A stretch of DNA of 64,000 bases from Bretschneidera sinensis (GCA_023935145.1 CM043699.1:131758536-131822535); one strand, 5' to 3'; positions 25,052 to 36,750 are shown, numbered from the stretch's first letter. Numbers and translations are program-made. Notes: a model not told the origin generated them from the letters alone.

Positions 25052-25960
25052 ATGGAGAAGGTAAATGCACTACCACCCTTCCCTCAAAGGTTAGTAAAAC
25101 CTAAGAAAGAAACTAAATTGCTAGATATTTTTGAAATTTTAAGAAAAGTGGAGATTAACATTCCTTTATTAGATGCAATTAAACAAATTCCTGCATATGC
25201 TAAATTTTTGAAAGATTGTTGCACTAATAAAATGAAGTTTTAGGAGCATGAGACAGTAGCTTTGACTGAAGAGGCAAGTGTTGTGCTATTAAGAAAACTA
25301 CCCCCAAAGCTAAAAGATCCGGGTAGTTTTACTATTCCTTACATGCTAGGTGACCAGCTATTCGAGCATGCACTGTTGGATCTTGGAGCGAGTGTTAATC
25401 TGCTGCCATACAGTGTATTCGAGACACTTGGTTGTCATCACTTTGCAACTGGCTAACAAAAGCATCAAACGACCGAGAGGTATTCTTGAGGATGTTTTAG
25501 TAAAAGTAGTTAAATTTATTTTACCTGCTGATTTTATTGTATTAGATATAGAAGAATGCACTATGTCATTACTTCTACCCATCATCTTAGGAAGACTCTT
25601 TATGACAACTAGTGACACAAATATTAGTGTAAAAAAGGGCATTGTCACTATGAAGGTAAATGATGAGGAGATAGAATTCAAAATATTTAACACATTAAAA
25701 TCAACCAAAGATGATAATGAAAGCTCTAATGTAAGCATGGTACAAGGTGTTGTTGAGCAAGTTTCCCAAGTCCATCACATTGATCAATTGGAGATTACCC
25801 TCAAACGTGGTGTCACAAGATTGAATGTTGAGCCAGAGGATGATGATGTGATTAAGGACAGCAATAAAGCTCTACAACTCGCACAACAATTGGAGATAAA
25901 GCAGCTGTCGAGGGCACTTGAGCTATATGGGGTGGGCTATAAGTGCCCCCTCTAAAGAGA
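25052..25960 (+). pseudogene. Element A protease-region relic
   Basis: FEILRKVEINIPLLDAIKQI starts the conserved Athila block before protease, followed by a stop at 25241, then LRKLPPKLKDPGSFTIPYML and the protease active-site analogue LLDLGASVNLLPYSVFETLG (D-x-G-A-S) at about 25374-25432. A frameshift near 25440 moves homology to the overlapping frame, which continues with a further 150 residues to a TAA at 25953. Reverse transcriptase, RNase H and integrase, normally next, are absent. Confidence 0.8.
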
Positions 25961-26851
25961 GTAGCACTGAAGCTACAATAGAAAGCGCTTGAACTGTTTA
26001 GATGTTGATAACAATATAGCTCGAGCACCTCTATCGAGGTTAGTGGTACTGAGGCCACTACAGTACGGTATGGTTATATCGTTACAATTTCTTTCGTTGG
26101 TTGTTTCATTATTTTGGTCCTTTTATCTTTTTATTAGTATCAGCAATTTCTGCCTTGCGCTCGAGCGCATCTTCTTTGTGCTCAAGTGCACCTTCACTGC
26201 GCTCCATAGTGCATGAGTGCATCCTACCACACACTTGCACACGCATGCGATCGAACGCACTATTCCATGCGCTCGAGCACACATAGGGCAAAAAAGGCAC
26301 GTGAGGGTTCTTATTCTTACTCAGCTCACAAACACTCATTTTCCTCATATTACGCTCTAGCGCATCTCTCACTCTCACAGTCGCATTTTCCCTAGTCGTG
26401 CATTGTATTTTGCTTCCAAACCACTGCCCTTCCACCACCATCACCACCCTACCATCGTGAATCACCCCCTACAAGGACGACCATCCTCTTTACCCCATAA
26501 CACGCCCCTGAAATTCCCCAATTCCAACACCGTATGCAAACCCATTTTTGTTCTACTTATTTGCACACCATCACACACGGGTTTCTAAGTTATATTTTTA
26601 GCCTATTATGTATTTTATCTCATGTGTTGGTTGTATTATTTTATAATTGCAGGGGGTTAGGATCGAGTTCGTGGGTTTTCTATAGCTTCGAGTTTTTATT
26701 GCACATCAGTTGTTCGACATATTGTCTAAGTAAGTGCGCTCGAGCGCTAGTACTTTGTGATCGAACGCACCTCAAATTTGTGCGATCGAGCTCACCATCA
26801 ACTATGATTGAGTGTAATCACACCAGAAACTGCACAATCTTTCCTAAACAC
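25961..26851 (+). other. Element A junction region rich in palindromes
   Basis: No pol motif is visible. TGCGCTCGAGCGCA-like words are dense at about 26155-26290 and 26735-26815. The stretch links the protease relic with the late ORF, so it is where pol was lost. Histidine- and proline-coding short frames here look like chance. Confidence 0.55.
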
Positions 26852-29428
26852 ATGGCCTTCAGTTCCCTAGCCTCCAACAGCCGCTCCCATTTCACCCGAC
26901 TGAGTTTTGAACAGCTTGAAATCCTGTTCAAGACCTCTTTCAATATCAATGAGGATTTCAAAATTTTGGACGCCACGAGATGGGTGGTCCAAGAGTTCAA
27001 GGCCCGGTGTCTCAAGTGGCTATTCAAGTTGGTCTGTTCGACGGTATACAATAGTTTCGTGGTTAGCTTCTAAGAGAACCTGACCTATGACTGCACCCGA
27101 CCAGAGATTTTATCCTTCTCAGTCCAAGGCAGATTCAAAGAGCTGACCACCACAGACATCGCCACTGCCCTCCACTGTTGTGATGAGTCCCCTTCGGAGG
27201 ATAGCCATATGGAGGAGCAGCCAGACCCATTCCCTCTACCCCATATCATCGAGGACATATGTACGAGCTAGTATACAGACTGGCACAACAATGCAAGGAG
27301 CCGATCAAAGTTACCTCCCCGCCTGTGGTTTGTAGACTCCATCCTCCAGCGCAATGTGTGCCCTTTGGGGAACAAGACTCAGAGGAGGGATCAGTTCCTA
27401 CAGGCCCTCTATATCTTTCACCGGGGTCACTGTTACTCCATACCAGCCATCATTTGGAGCCAAATGCACAAGTTTTGGGACCATATGCATAGCCGACTTA
27501 CCACCACGGCTAATGCATAAGGGCTCCCTTTCCCTTTCTTGCTCAGCCACATCTTTAAGAAGAAGGGGATCAGAGGCTCTTCCATTGATGGACTGGTGAG
27601 TGACCAACCATTCTTTGGGAAGGCCCAGTGGAGCCTCAGTCAGTCCCATATGCCTCGAGGACCCCGAGTATAGATTTTTATTACTGAGCCTGTGACGGAT
27701 GATGATGAGAGTCGTAAAATGCATCTTAACAGTACTTAACTATTATCACTTTAGGGTTGATCTAGGTTTTAATTGCACTTTTATACGTTAACAACTCTAA
27801 AGTATCATTTTTGGATCATTGATCTATTTCGGTGCATTTTCAAGTACTTTAAGCTCAAAAGATGAGGAAAAGTTATCATTGCTTGAAGCACAAAGACTCG
27901 AGGCATACTGGAGTGAAGGGATGCCTCCGAAAGGACAAGATTGAGGGCTTAAAAGAGTAACAGCTGCTGCCCGCACTGGAAAGAGTTTCACTAAATTGCG
28001 AGAATTGCCCGTACAGATCAATCATCTTTGAAAATTAAACTGTATTGATACAAGAAGAACCAGGAGATGAGCCATATATGCTTAGAAAGATCCGGAAGTC
28101 TATTTTCTGGAGAATTTTACGGTTTATCAAAAGGATTTTTCTAGAGAAAGTTATGGCAGTTTTAGTAAACAAATATCAGGCTGTACGGGATTCCAGCGTG
28201 ATTTTGGGCTTAAATCCCACATCCTACATCGGTTGGAAAACACATTTCTATATCCCACATCGGATGGGAAACACATTGCACTCTTGGTATTTGCCTATAT
28301 AAGACCCATTCCACTTTAGCTTTGGGAATCAATCGGGGATGAATCCAGAGGGCCTTTAGGAGCAATCCAGAGGGCTTTTAGGAGGAACCCGAAGTTTAAA
28401 GCTTGAAGGTCGAGAGAGATGATCGTCGGGAGGCCGGAGGCAACTCAAGGACGCATGAGCCCCATGACCGGCTAATCTCCAAGCAAGGCGAAGGGATGAA
28501 TCCCTAGGTGTAGTTGTTCTTATTTTTCCTTTATTTGATTCGGTTGTAGTTGGAATTATTTTCGTTAAATATTGTTATGTTTTATTCTTTAATTTAATTA
28601 GTAGATTTATTATAACTCCGGTGGTTGCATGCTTCTTTTCCATATAAGTTCAGTCAGGCTTTTCTTATGTATACCTATTTGGGTGTGATTAAGTCTGGTA
28701 GATCTCTTTTATAGATTTGTCCATTGCTGTGGTATCGTCGTTTAGATATATCATCGTCTCTTGATAATTTATAAGTTAGGTCATGTGTGCTTGAAAGTAA
28801 AGAAGATTTCATAACAATTACATTAGGATTTATAAATACGATTTAATTGAATATTTTCCGATTGCCTGTTTGGGATGTGAAACTTGCAATCGAGATAAAA
28901 ACAACTGAATCAAGTTAGGATAAGAGCAACGAACCTAGGGAGAATTTTCGGAACCTTGTCATTTTTATTTTAAACTTATTTACACAATTACTCTTTTTCT
29001 CAAACAACTCAAATTCTTTTAATCTTTTATCGTTTATGTTGAGGTTTACACCTTCTGTTGTACTTAACTTGTTTCCCTGTGGAATCGACACCCCAAAACT
29101 ATACTACAATAACTGTGTTATGTTTTGGGCGTAATCAAATGATCCAATGGATGTCGAGCACCCGGAAGTGAGCCCTACTTGGGAAAAGGACTAGCCAGAC
29201 ATGGGGTCCACTGAGTACCAGCACCTGCTAGAGAAGCTGTCATTCTTTTGCTGTGAGCTATCAAATATATGTTGGGAAGACAGAGATGCGACCCCACTAA
29301 TCCATAAGCGGATAGATGGTTTAGAGGGGCAGTTTACACGACAGGAGGCAATGCTACAGGCCATCCTCGATCACCTACCTCTTGCACCCGGTACCTCTTC
29401 AACTGCACCACCTGATGACCAGCAATGA
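26852..29428 (+). pseudogene. Element A late ORF (putative plant transposon protein domain), split by a solo LTR
   Basis: Begins MAFSSLASNSRSHFTRLSFE at 26852. The block around WVVQEFKARCLKWLFKLV and the later LTTTDIATALHC fit the plant transposon protein domain found in the 3' ORF of Athila-type elements, where an env-like gene sits. A stop at 27071 and later ones at 27269 and 27518 break it. The frame resumes after the solo LTR (29138) with DPMDVEHPEVSPTWEKD and ends at TGA 29426-29428 after a short coil (HKRIDGLEGQFTRQEAMLQA). I see no transmembrane helix, so an envelope role is unproven. Confidence 0.65.
27706..29137 (+). mobile_element. Solo LTR inserted in element A
   Basis: About 1.43 kb from TGAGAGTCG to GTAATCA with flanks GATGA and AATGA (4 of 5 match). 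Removing it restores the frame of the late ORF (aspartate run to DPMDV). It has the ATCCCACATCGG word and a TATA box (CTATATAAGA, about 28295) and ends with the CCCTGTGGAATCGACACC block common in plant LTRs. Family not assigned; direction taken from the TATA box and the CCCTGTGG block, so plus is likely. Confidence 0.7.
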
Positions 29429-30858
29429 GAGGATACCCCGTTTAGCTAAAGACGTAAAACTTAGCGTTCATGGGAGGCATCCCACTGCATATCCTTTTTA
29501 TTATAGTATTGTTCTTTTCTTATTTATGTTCATTTAGTTATTTATTTTCTATATTTCTTGTTTTCCGGCACAACATTTATTTTCTTTTTCAAGAACACAG
29601 TGCGTGCATCAAGTTCAAGTTTGGGGTCGTACTACGAGCCATGCCAGCAGTCTAGCTCTCTAACTTCCAGGTCAGATCTTTCCATGACACTCTTACATTG
29701 AGGACAATGTGTATATTAAGTTTAGGGGTAGAGAGAGACACTTGTACACACACTATGTCCCAAAATTTTTTGGTTTTAAAGATAAATGCATGATCACTTT
29801 GTATGAAAATTGTGGTTGATTTAAAACAAACATGATGAAATTTAATTAGTAAGCTTAAAATCTAGAACACATAGTCTAGTAATAGGAATTTTTAAAAGTT
29901 TAGTTACCTACCTCAAGGCACTTAAGGAATTCACAAGTTTGATCTAAATCTGACACGAGTACATTAGCACACATTTGTGTGGGGTATGACATATAATTTT
30001 TATGTATATGTTCCCATGATCTAACTAAAATCGAATAACTTTTTAGATGAGCACTTTGGCATAGAAGAATAAATAAAAATGTCCATCATGCAAAAATAAA
30101 AAATTAAAATGCTCCAAAAAATCATTAAATAAAGTTTCCACTGAGTAATTGGATCTCTTGCCTCAGTAAGCAGTGAGTGTTCATGTCAAAAGGTGGGAAT
30201 TAAGCATTTAATGATCCTTTTAATTTTCACAGAGTAACTGGACCTCTTGTCTCAGTAAGCAGTGAGTGTTCACGTCAAAATGTGGGAATTTCATTTAGCA
30301 AGCAAGCAAGCATTGAGACATGTTAGTTTTGTATCCTTTTTTACTCGAGTTAGTAAGTCTTTAGGGGTGTCTTTTCACCTAATTCCCTAAAACCATCTAG
30401 TTTGGGAGCCATTAGCTAAACACTAGTTACAATGGTCAATTAGAAAGCTTAATGGAACTCAAAATGGCAAAAATCTCATGATGAAAGAAAAAGGAAAGAA
30501 GTAAACACTATGCCATTTTTGTTCTATTTGATAAGGAATTCGATGAAGGTTTGGACACTGAAACACTATACATTGAAATTATTTGGAAGCTCCATCTTCT
30601 ATGTGCTAATTCACCACACACCAAGTCAAACTTCCGATGCTTTAAACCAACCTTAGGTAAGTAACATGAACTTTTAAAATCCTTATTCATTGCAAAAATG
30701 TGTTTTTATTATAAGCTTACTCATGAACGGTCGTCATAGTTTTATATGCAACCCAAATTTTTGGATATCATAAAGAATGAATTTATCTTTAAATTTGTTT
30801 TAATATAGTCTTTTGTTTTGTATTGCTAAGGGACTAGCAATATGTAAGTTTGGAGGTG
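29429..30858 (+). other. Element A 3' untranslated region
   Basis: No gene. Matches the reverse of 20415-21900 in B. It holds two direct copies of a roughly 95-100-bp block with CTCAGTAAGCAGTGAGTGTT at about 30165 and 30260. It ends in the polypurine tract GTTTGGAGGTG before the 3' LTR. Confidence 0.7.
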
Positions 30859-32141
30859 TGATAAGTGCTTAAATAGTCATATTTAAGCCCCTTAATTTGC
30901 GCTTGTTAGACTCTTTGTTTATCTATTTTAGTAGATTCTAATTCATTTTCGTGTTTTATGTGTTTTTCATAGGGCTTTGACAAAAAGAAAACATTTTGGA
31001 GCTCTAAGGAATAAAAAGTAAAGTTCTGCAAGCCAGTAAGGTGCGCTCGAGCGCACCTCCCTTGTGATCGAGCGCATAGGCACACGAGCGCACACTCAGA
31101 AGGCTCGAGCGCTCACATGCGCTCAAGCGCATACCCATACGATCAAGCGCACACGCACCAGAGGCGATAGAGCCAGAATTGGGAAGAAGTCTCCGGACTT
31201 TAAATTGGAAAATAGGGTTTCGGGGCACCCTTAGAGCCCTATATATAGTCTTGTAAAACACAGAAAACATACTTTCAAATTAAGCTTGAAGTTTTAAGCC
31301 TTGGAGAGGAATTGACAACTCGTCTCCTCAGTATCCTTCTGGTTTTATTTTTCTGTTCTAGTTTAGTTATGGTTATGATGTTTAGTTTACTTAGCATGTG
31401 TAACTAAACCTTAGTAAGGGCTTGGTTGAAGCCCTAATTATGTTTAACCAATAATTCAATATTAGCACCATTGCAATACTTATGCTGTGATTCTTAATTT
31501 GATTAATACCTGTTTTTATTTACATTGCTCATATGTGTGTGTCTGATCAACTTATGCATGTGGTATGGATCAGTTAGTTGAATCAATTTGGATGACCGAG
31601 TCTTGTGTTCAACAATAGTAACAAAAGATATCCACGTCGGATTCTTTGGTTAATCAACATGGGAAACCGGGAGTGGACCAAACCCTAGGAACCGTGTGGT
31701 TATCGATTTCCACAGACCTTATCCTCTCTTAAGAAACAACTCAGTATACACCATGTTGAATCCCTTAAGAGAGAAAAGAGTTAGAGTATACACCATGCCT
31801 AACTCGTTGCTTAGGGAAATCCATAGCTTAAGGAGTAGACCAAACCCTTAGGTTGATAACCAGTAGGTATTCATAGCATGAGTAGAGCACTAGCATATTA
31901 TTTTGTTGGGGTAGCATGATTAGTGGCGGATACCAAACCCCTACGTCTTTGTCATTATTGTCCAAACTCAATATTTATTCCCATCTATTTTTACTCTATG
32001 AAACTAATTCTAAATCGAAATTCACCAATCCCTGTGGAGATGATCTCGCACTTGCACACTATGCTACCATTGACCAGGTGCACTTGCAAGTAAAACTGTA
32101 CGATTATTTGCTTATTTATTTAGGTAGATAAACGCACAACA
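30859..32141 (+). repeat. Element A 3' LTR
   Basis: Begins TGATAAGTGCTTAAATAG and ends CGCACAACA. It keeps the palindrome cluster best (TGCGCTCGAGCGCA exactly at about 31041-31054, further variants to about 31155). It is very similar to the 5' LTR, with many differences at CpG. Confidence 0.88.
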
Positions 32142-32311
32142 CTACTCTGCTGCAGACCTGAGGCAAAAACAGAAAAACAAAAAGAAAATTCACACCTAAA
32201 AATTTTAGATTTTTTTTTCGATAAAAATAAAACATAACAGAATAATAAAACTAAACGAAAATAATTCTAAACAGAATTTAACGTAATTCCCTGGCAACGG
32301 CACCAAAAACT
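32142..32311 (-). other. Element B leader with primer binding site
   Basis: Read on the minus strand it begins AGTTTTTGGTGCCGTTGCCA and is a short leader equal in position to 23200-23360 of element A. It ends at the element A insertion. No start codon context for gag is retained. Confidence 0.7.
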
Positions 32312-33576
32312 TGTTGTGCAAAAATCTACCTAAATTAATAACCAAATAATTGAACGTTTTACTCGCAAGTGCACAAGGTCAACATAGTAGTATAGTGTGT
32401 AAGTGCGAGATCATTCCCACAGGGATTGGTAAATTTTGATTTAAAATTAATTTCGCAATATAAAACGAGAGAAATAATAAATAAGTTTGATTCGATAAAG
32501 ATAAAAGTGTAGGGACTTGATATCCACCATTTATCATGCTTCCACAATAAAACAATATGCCAATGCTTTAATCACGTTATGAATACCTAATGTTGTCAAC
32601 CTAAGGGCATAGTGTATACTCCTTAAGCTATTGATTTCCCTAAGCAGCGAATTAGGCATGGTGTATACTCAAACTCTTTTCTTTCTTAAAGGATTTAGCA
32701 TGGTGTATACTAAGTTGTTCCTTAAGAAAGCATAATATTTATGGAAATCGACAAACACCCGAGGCCTAGGGCATGGTATATACTCTCGGTTTCCCATGTT
32801 GATTAACCCAAGAACCCGACGTGGATTTCTTTTGTTACTATTATTAAACCCAGGACTCGGCCATCCAAATTGATTTAATTAACTAGTCCATACCACATGC
32901 ATATGTTGATCAGGCAAACGCATATGAAGAATTCAAGAAAACAGGAATTAATCAAGTTAAACATCATAATATAACTATCGTAAAGGCACCAATATTGAAT
33001 TATTGAGTAAGCATAATCAGGGCTTCAATCAAGCCCTACTAAAAGTTTAGTTACACATGAGTTTGATGTTAAACATCTTCATAAAGTAAAATAGAGAGGA
33101 AAGAATAAACTCGAAAGAACTTCCTTAAATAGTCGTCAATTCTTCTCAAAAATCTCTCCTAGACCATCCTCCCCTATTTCTGTGTTTACAGGCCTAGTTA
33201 TAAAGTTTAAAAGCCTCTATAAATCCTAAAACTCATAAAATAAAACCTTACATTTATTTCCAAAATAGGAACAATCATTTTACTATTCACTGATGCACGA
33301 GTGCGCTCAATCACAAACTGGTGCTCTCAAGCGTAGGTGCGCTTGAGCCTTCTTCTTGCACGCGTGAGTGCAGGTGCGTTTAATCGCACTAGGTAGCTTC
33401 CAGCTCTTCCAGAATTGCTCTCTAACCAGATAATTCCATAATGCTCCATTTTCTCCAAAAACCTAGAAAAACATAGAAAACATGGAAAGGAAAAAAAATA
33501 GCATGAAATAACAAAAACTAGGAACTTAACAAATGTAAATTTAGGGGCTTAAATATGAATATTTAAGAACTTATCA
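32312..33576 (-). repeat. Element B 5' LTR
   Basis: On the plus strand TGTTGTGCAAAAATC to ACTTATCA, about 95% alike by eye to the 3' LTR at 19092-20414. It lacks about 50 bp of the palindrome array present in the other LTR (shortened at about 33300-33395). Confidence 0.85.
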
Positions 33577-33938
33577 TTCTACGAAAGAGCGAAGTATCTC
33601 GTCCACGAGAAATAGGGAAACTCATCCCAACTGAGATGACTCGTATTGCATTAAAAAGGTATGCTAATTCAGAACCTTTGAGCTCAAGGAACTAAGTGGT
33701 AAACTCGTTCTCCTCATTTTGAATGCCGAGAACCTTCGAAATTTCTATCAATAGCATGTCCCTCGAGTGCGGCTCGCAGAACTAAGATTATAAGGCCAAA
33801 ATTACTATTATAATGAGAATAGCCAATGGATGAAAACCCATAATTTCATTAAGTCACATAACTAGGTTACATAGAGGCATTATCGGCCTTGAATTACAAA
33901 AAAAAATGAAAAAAAAAACAACAAGAAAATGAAAGCCC
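33577..33938 (+). pseudogene. Element C integrase C-terminal relic and spacer
   Basis: Continues the integrase frame after element B: RKSEVSRPREIGKLIPTEMT then a chromodomain-less end at about 33690 (TAA-like stop after SSRN). The rest to 33938 is AT-rich spacer before the antisense ORF. It shows that B cut C's coding sequence. Confidence 0.7.
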
Positions 33939-35726
33939 TTAGAAGGCGACCGCCTCTGCAGACTCTCCATTCAATAAGGTAGTTGCCTCCTCTTTAGCCT
34001 TAACCCCATCTTCCAGCTGGACGGCCACTCCCTCCTCGCCGCCTTCATCAACCGCGATAGACTCCTCTTCCAAAATGCTGACCAACTCGAGAGCCAAGAA
34101 ATCAGCCTTAGGGTAGAGGGCCTCTACTTTCTTTTTGTCCTCTAGGAAGCCCTCAGGGTACTGCGAACCCCCCGCCTTCTCAACGGCCCCCCAATAGAAA
34201 GCTAAGTCCTTGAAGGAAACCAGGGCACCCTCCTTCACCCTCCGAGTATGAGCCTCGACCTCCTCTATGATCCGCTACTCTGAGGCCATAAGAGCATCCC
34301 TCTCCCGAGAGGCCTCAACCCTGGCCTGGTCGGCCACCTCCAATGACACTTTCAACTAGCAGATGAGCTCAACATTCTCGTCCACCTTCTGCTGAGCCCA
34401 GCCCAGCCTCTCAACCGTGTCCAAGCACCGATGCGATAACACTGCCAACAGCACGCCCGATTGAAACAAAACGAGGATCATTAGCTACTGAGATAAAGAA
34501 ATGAAAGGAATGGATTTTTACCTGAGAAGTCAAGGCTTCAAAAGCAAAGCAGAACACCTTGATTGGCCTCCGTGAAAGCTCCAGTATGTCCTGAGGTGGG
34601 ACCCCTAAGATTAAGTGTTCCCGGGCCACCTGGGGATGAGAGAAAATGGAATCATCAACCTTCAAACCCCAGTTGGACATGAAGACTGTCAAACTCGAAG
34701 GGGTACTGCAGGATAAAAATGACACATGGGGCACAGCCGGAGTAACCCCCAGCCCAGGGGAGAGCTCAAGAGGGCTCACTAGGTCTATAGAAGTAGAGGA
34801 AGGAGCCCGCAGCCTCTTTCTCAAGACCGAATGAGAGATGGGCTGCTTCCCCGCCTGGGCCGCCTTCTTCCTCTCCAAAGAGAGCTTCTTGGCCCACTCA
34901 CTGGCCTTGGCCATAGCTTTCATCTCTATCCAATCATTAAAAAGAAAACATATAAGTATAGATTGGACAAACAAGAGTGCAAAGCAGTAAAAAGAATGAC
35001 AAGCCGAAGGAGAAAAGGCACAAGGGTTACCACTCTCTAAGGACTCCTCAGGGCATTGAGCGCAGAGGTCGAACCTCATCAATTCCTCATTGTCATACAA
35101 GACCTCCACGTCCAGGGAAGTGGCCACCATAGTGTTCATTGTCTCTTGTTTACACAACAGGAGGCTCGATATTTTGCATTTCCTCGTCCAATCCAGGCTC
35201 TAAGAGAGCTGAACCCTAAAACTCCTCTCACTTTAGACGAAAAAGAAAAACTTCTTCTACCTTTTGATCGAAGAAAGCATCTTCCTCAACAACCTCCTTC
35301 TCGCCCTCGAATTGATCACAACCCATTCGGTTTGGCCATGCTTACTTGTTTGGAAATGGGCCTTGAAAACGACGATGTTCATAATTCCCTCCACCTCTAT
35401 AAAAATGCAGATAGAGACCATACTTAGCCACACCGAGTTCAATACCAGTTGGCACAGTGATATGTCAAAATACCTTAACACTATGCAAAAAAAAAGGATG
35501 AAGGGGAAATTAGAGCTCGACCCTCATGTGTTGCTCGTACACATATTTTGTAAGGTGTGTGGCTCGATGAGGCATCACATGCCCTCTCCCCAACCCTGGT
35601 TGGCCTAAGGACATACTCCCTAAGAACGTGGTATGTCTTCCAGATCACCTCAAGATTCTCCTCTTCTAGTTGGCTGGGTACAGTGTTAGCCATGAACGAC
35701 CACTGCACCTTTTCCTCCATAGCCAT
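33939..35726 (-). pseudogene. Element C antisense ORF (aORF), with intron
   Basis: Read on the minus strand. An N-terminal part starts with ATG at 35726 (MAMEEKVQWSFMAN, then VIWKTYHVLREYVLRPTRVG), a middle part is frame-broken (TEWVVINSRARRRLLRKM and FFFFV near 35235), then RFDLCAQCPEESLESG. A GT-AG intron at 35030-34926 joins it to MKAMAKASEWAKKLSLERKK. It continues with SNWGLKVDDSIFSHPQ and, after a second possible intron (donor at about 34520), with an alpha-helical charged tail to 33939 (FYWGAVEKAGGSQYPEGFLE). Tat-lineage elements are known to carry antisense ORFs of unknown role; the order and length fit. Stops in the middle and tail make this copy a pseudogene. Confidence 0.65.
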
Positions 35727-35728
35727 AT

Positions 35729-36702
35729 TCTCGAACCAATGTCTCCAAAGCCGAGCATATTAACTGTTGCTCATATGCTCTGATCAATGTCTCCAAGGCC
35801 GAGCATATTGACTGCTACTCAAATTCTCAAACCAAAGTCTCCAAGACCAAGCATATCGGACCGACATCTCCAAGGTCGAGCATATTGACTGTTTCTCATA
35901 TGCTCGGACCGATGTTTCCAAAGTTGAGCTTATTGACTGCTGCTCATATGATCAAACCAACGTCTCCAAGACCGAGCATATTGACTGCTGCTCATATGCT
36001 CAGACCAACGTCTCCAAGACTGGGCATATTGACTGCTGCTCATATGCTCAGACTAACGTCTCCAAGGCCGAGCATATTGACTACTGCTCATATGCTAGGA
36101 CCAACGTCTCCAAGGCCGGGTATATTGACTGTTGCTCATATATTCGGACCAAAGTCTCCAAGACCGGGCATATTAACTGATGCTCATATGCTCGAACCAA
36201 CGTCTCCAAAGCCAGACATATTGAATACGGCTCATATGCTCGAACCAACATCTCCAAAGCCCAGCATATTGACTGCTGCTCATATGCTCGGACCAATGTC
36301 TCCAAGGCCGAGCATATTGACCGTTGCTCATATGCTAGGACAAACATCTCCAAGGTTAAGTATATTGACTACTGCTCATATGCTCGGACCAACGTCTCCA
36401 AAGCCGACCAAGTTGACTTTTGCTCAAACACTCGACCCAACATCTCCAAGGCCGAGCATATCGACTGCTGCTCAAATTCTCGGCCCGATGTCTCCAAGGC
36501 TGAGCATATTCACAGCTCCTCAAATGCTCAACCAAACATCTCCAAGGCCGAGCAAGTTGACTACTACTCAAATGCTCGGCCCAACGTCTCCAAGGTCGAG
36601 CATATTGACTGCTGCTCAAATGTTCGGCCCAACATATCCAAGATTGAGCAAGTTGACTACTGCTCAAACACTCGGCCCAATATCTCCAAAGCCGAGCTCT
36701 AT
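35729..36702. repeat. 48-bp minisatellite, about 20 units
   Basis: Unit consensus close to GAGCATATTGACTGCTGCTC plus ATATGCTCGGACCAACGTCT plus CCAAGGCC. Twenty units are seen, almost all exactly 48 bp, with one short unit of about 29 bp near 35850. The first part has CATATG, the later units (from about 36410) have AAATGC/AAACAC, so two subtypes exist. Because 48 is a multiple of three, several long open frames run through it (plus strand 35885-36715); they are repeats, not evidence of a protein. It sits between the antisense ORF and the 3' LTR of element C. Confidence 0.9.
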
Positions 36703-36750
36703 CATACTTCCTTAGAGCACATAAATGTACTTAAGGAAGTTGAGGGCCTT

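Larger units (their letters stand above)
21943..32141 (+). mobile_element. Element A: Athila-type Ty3/gypsy retrotransposon
   Basis: LTRs 21943-23199 and 30859-32141 in plus orientation, polypurine tract AGTTTGGAGGTG before the 3' LTR, primer site TGGTGCTGTTTCCGGGGA after the 5' LTR. Flanks TTACT and CTACT form a 4-of-5 target duplication. The interior holds gag, a protease segment and a late env-like-position ORF, but RT, RNase H and integrase are missing. It lies in the leader of element B, head-to-head with the same family, so four related LTRs form large inverted repeats. A solo LTR splits its late ORF. Confidence 0.88.
19092..33576 (-). mobile_element. Element B: internally deleted Athila-type retrotransposon
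   Basis: Inverted relative to C, with LTRs at 19092-20414 (3') and 32312-33576 (5'). Perfect 5-bp target duplications TTCTA (19087-19091 and 33577-33581) prove the borders. Removing it rejoins the C integrase frame (HDLVL to RKSEVS). Its own interior is only 20415-21942 plus 32142-32311, about 1.7 kb: leader with primer site joined to the 3' untranslated part, no gag, pol or env-like frame. It is therefore a non-autonomous derivative. Element A sits in its leader. Confidence 0.88.

Noticed and set aside
28045..28302. 85-aa frame
   Set aside because: Lies inside the solo LTR and has no known motif.
35729..36702. CRISPR-like appearance of a regular repeat array
   Set aside because: Units are contiguous without unique spacers, all units are diverged versions of one 48-bp sequence, and the DNA is a plant genome.
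35885..36715. 276-aa plus-strand frame with 16-aa repeats
   Set aside because: It is the 48-bp minisatellite read in frame; other frames of the same array are also open, so there is no evidence for a protein.
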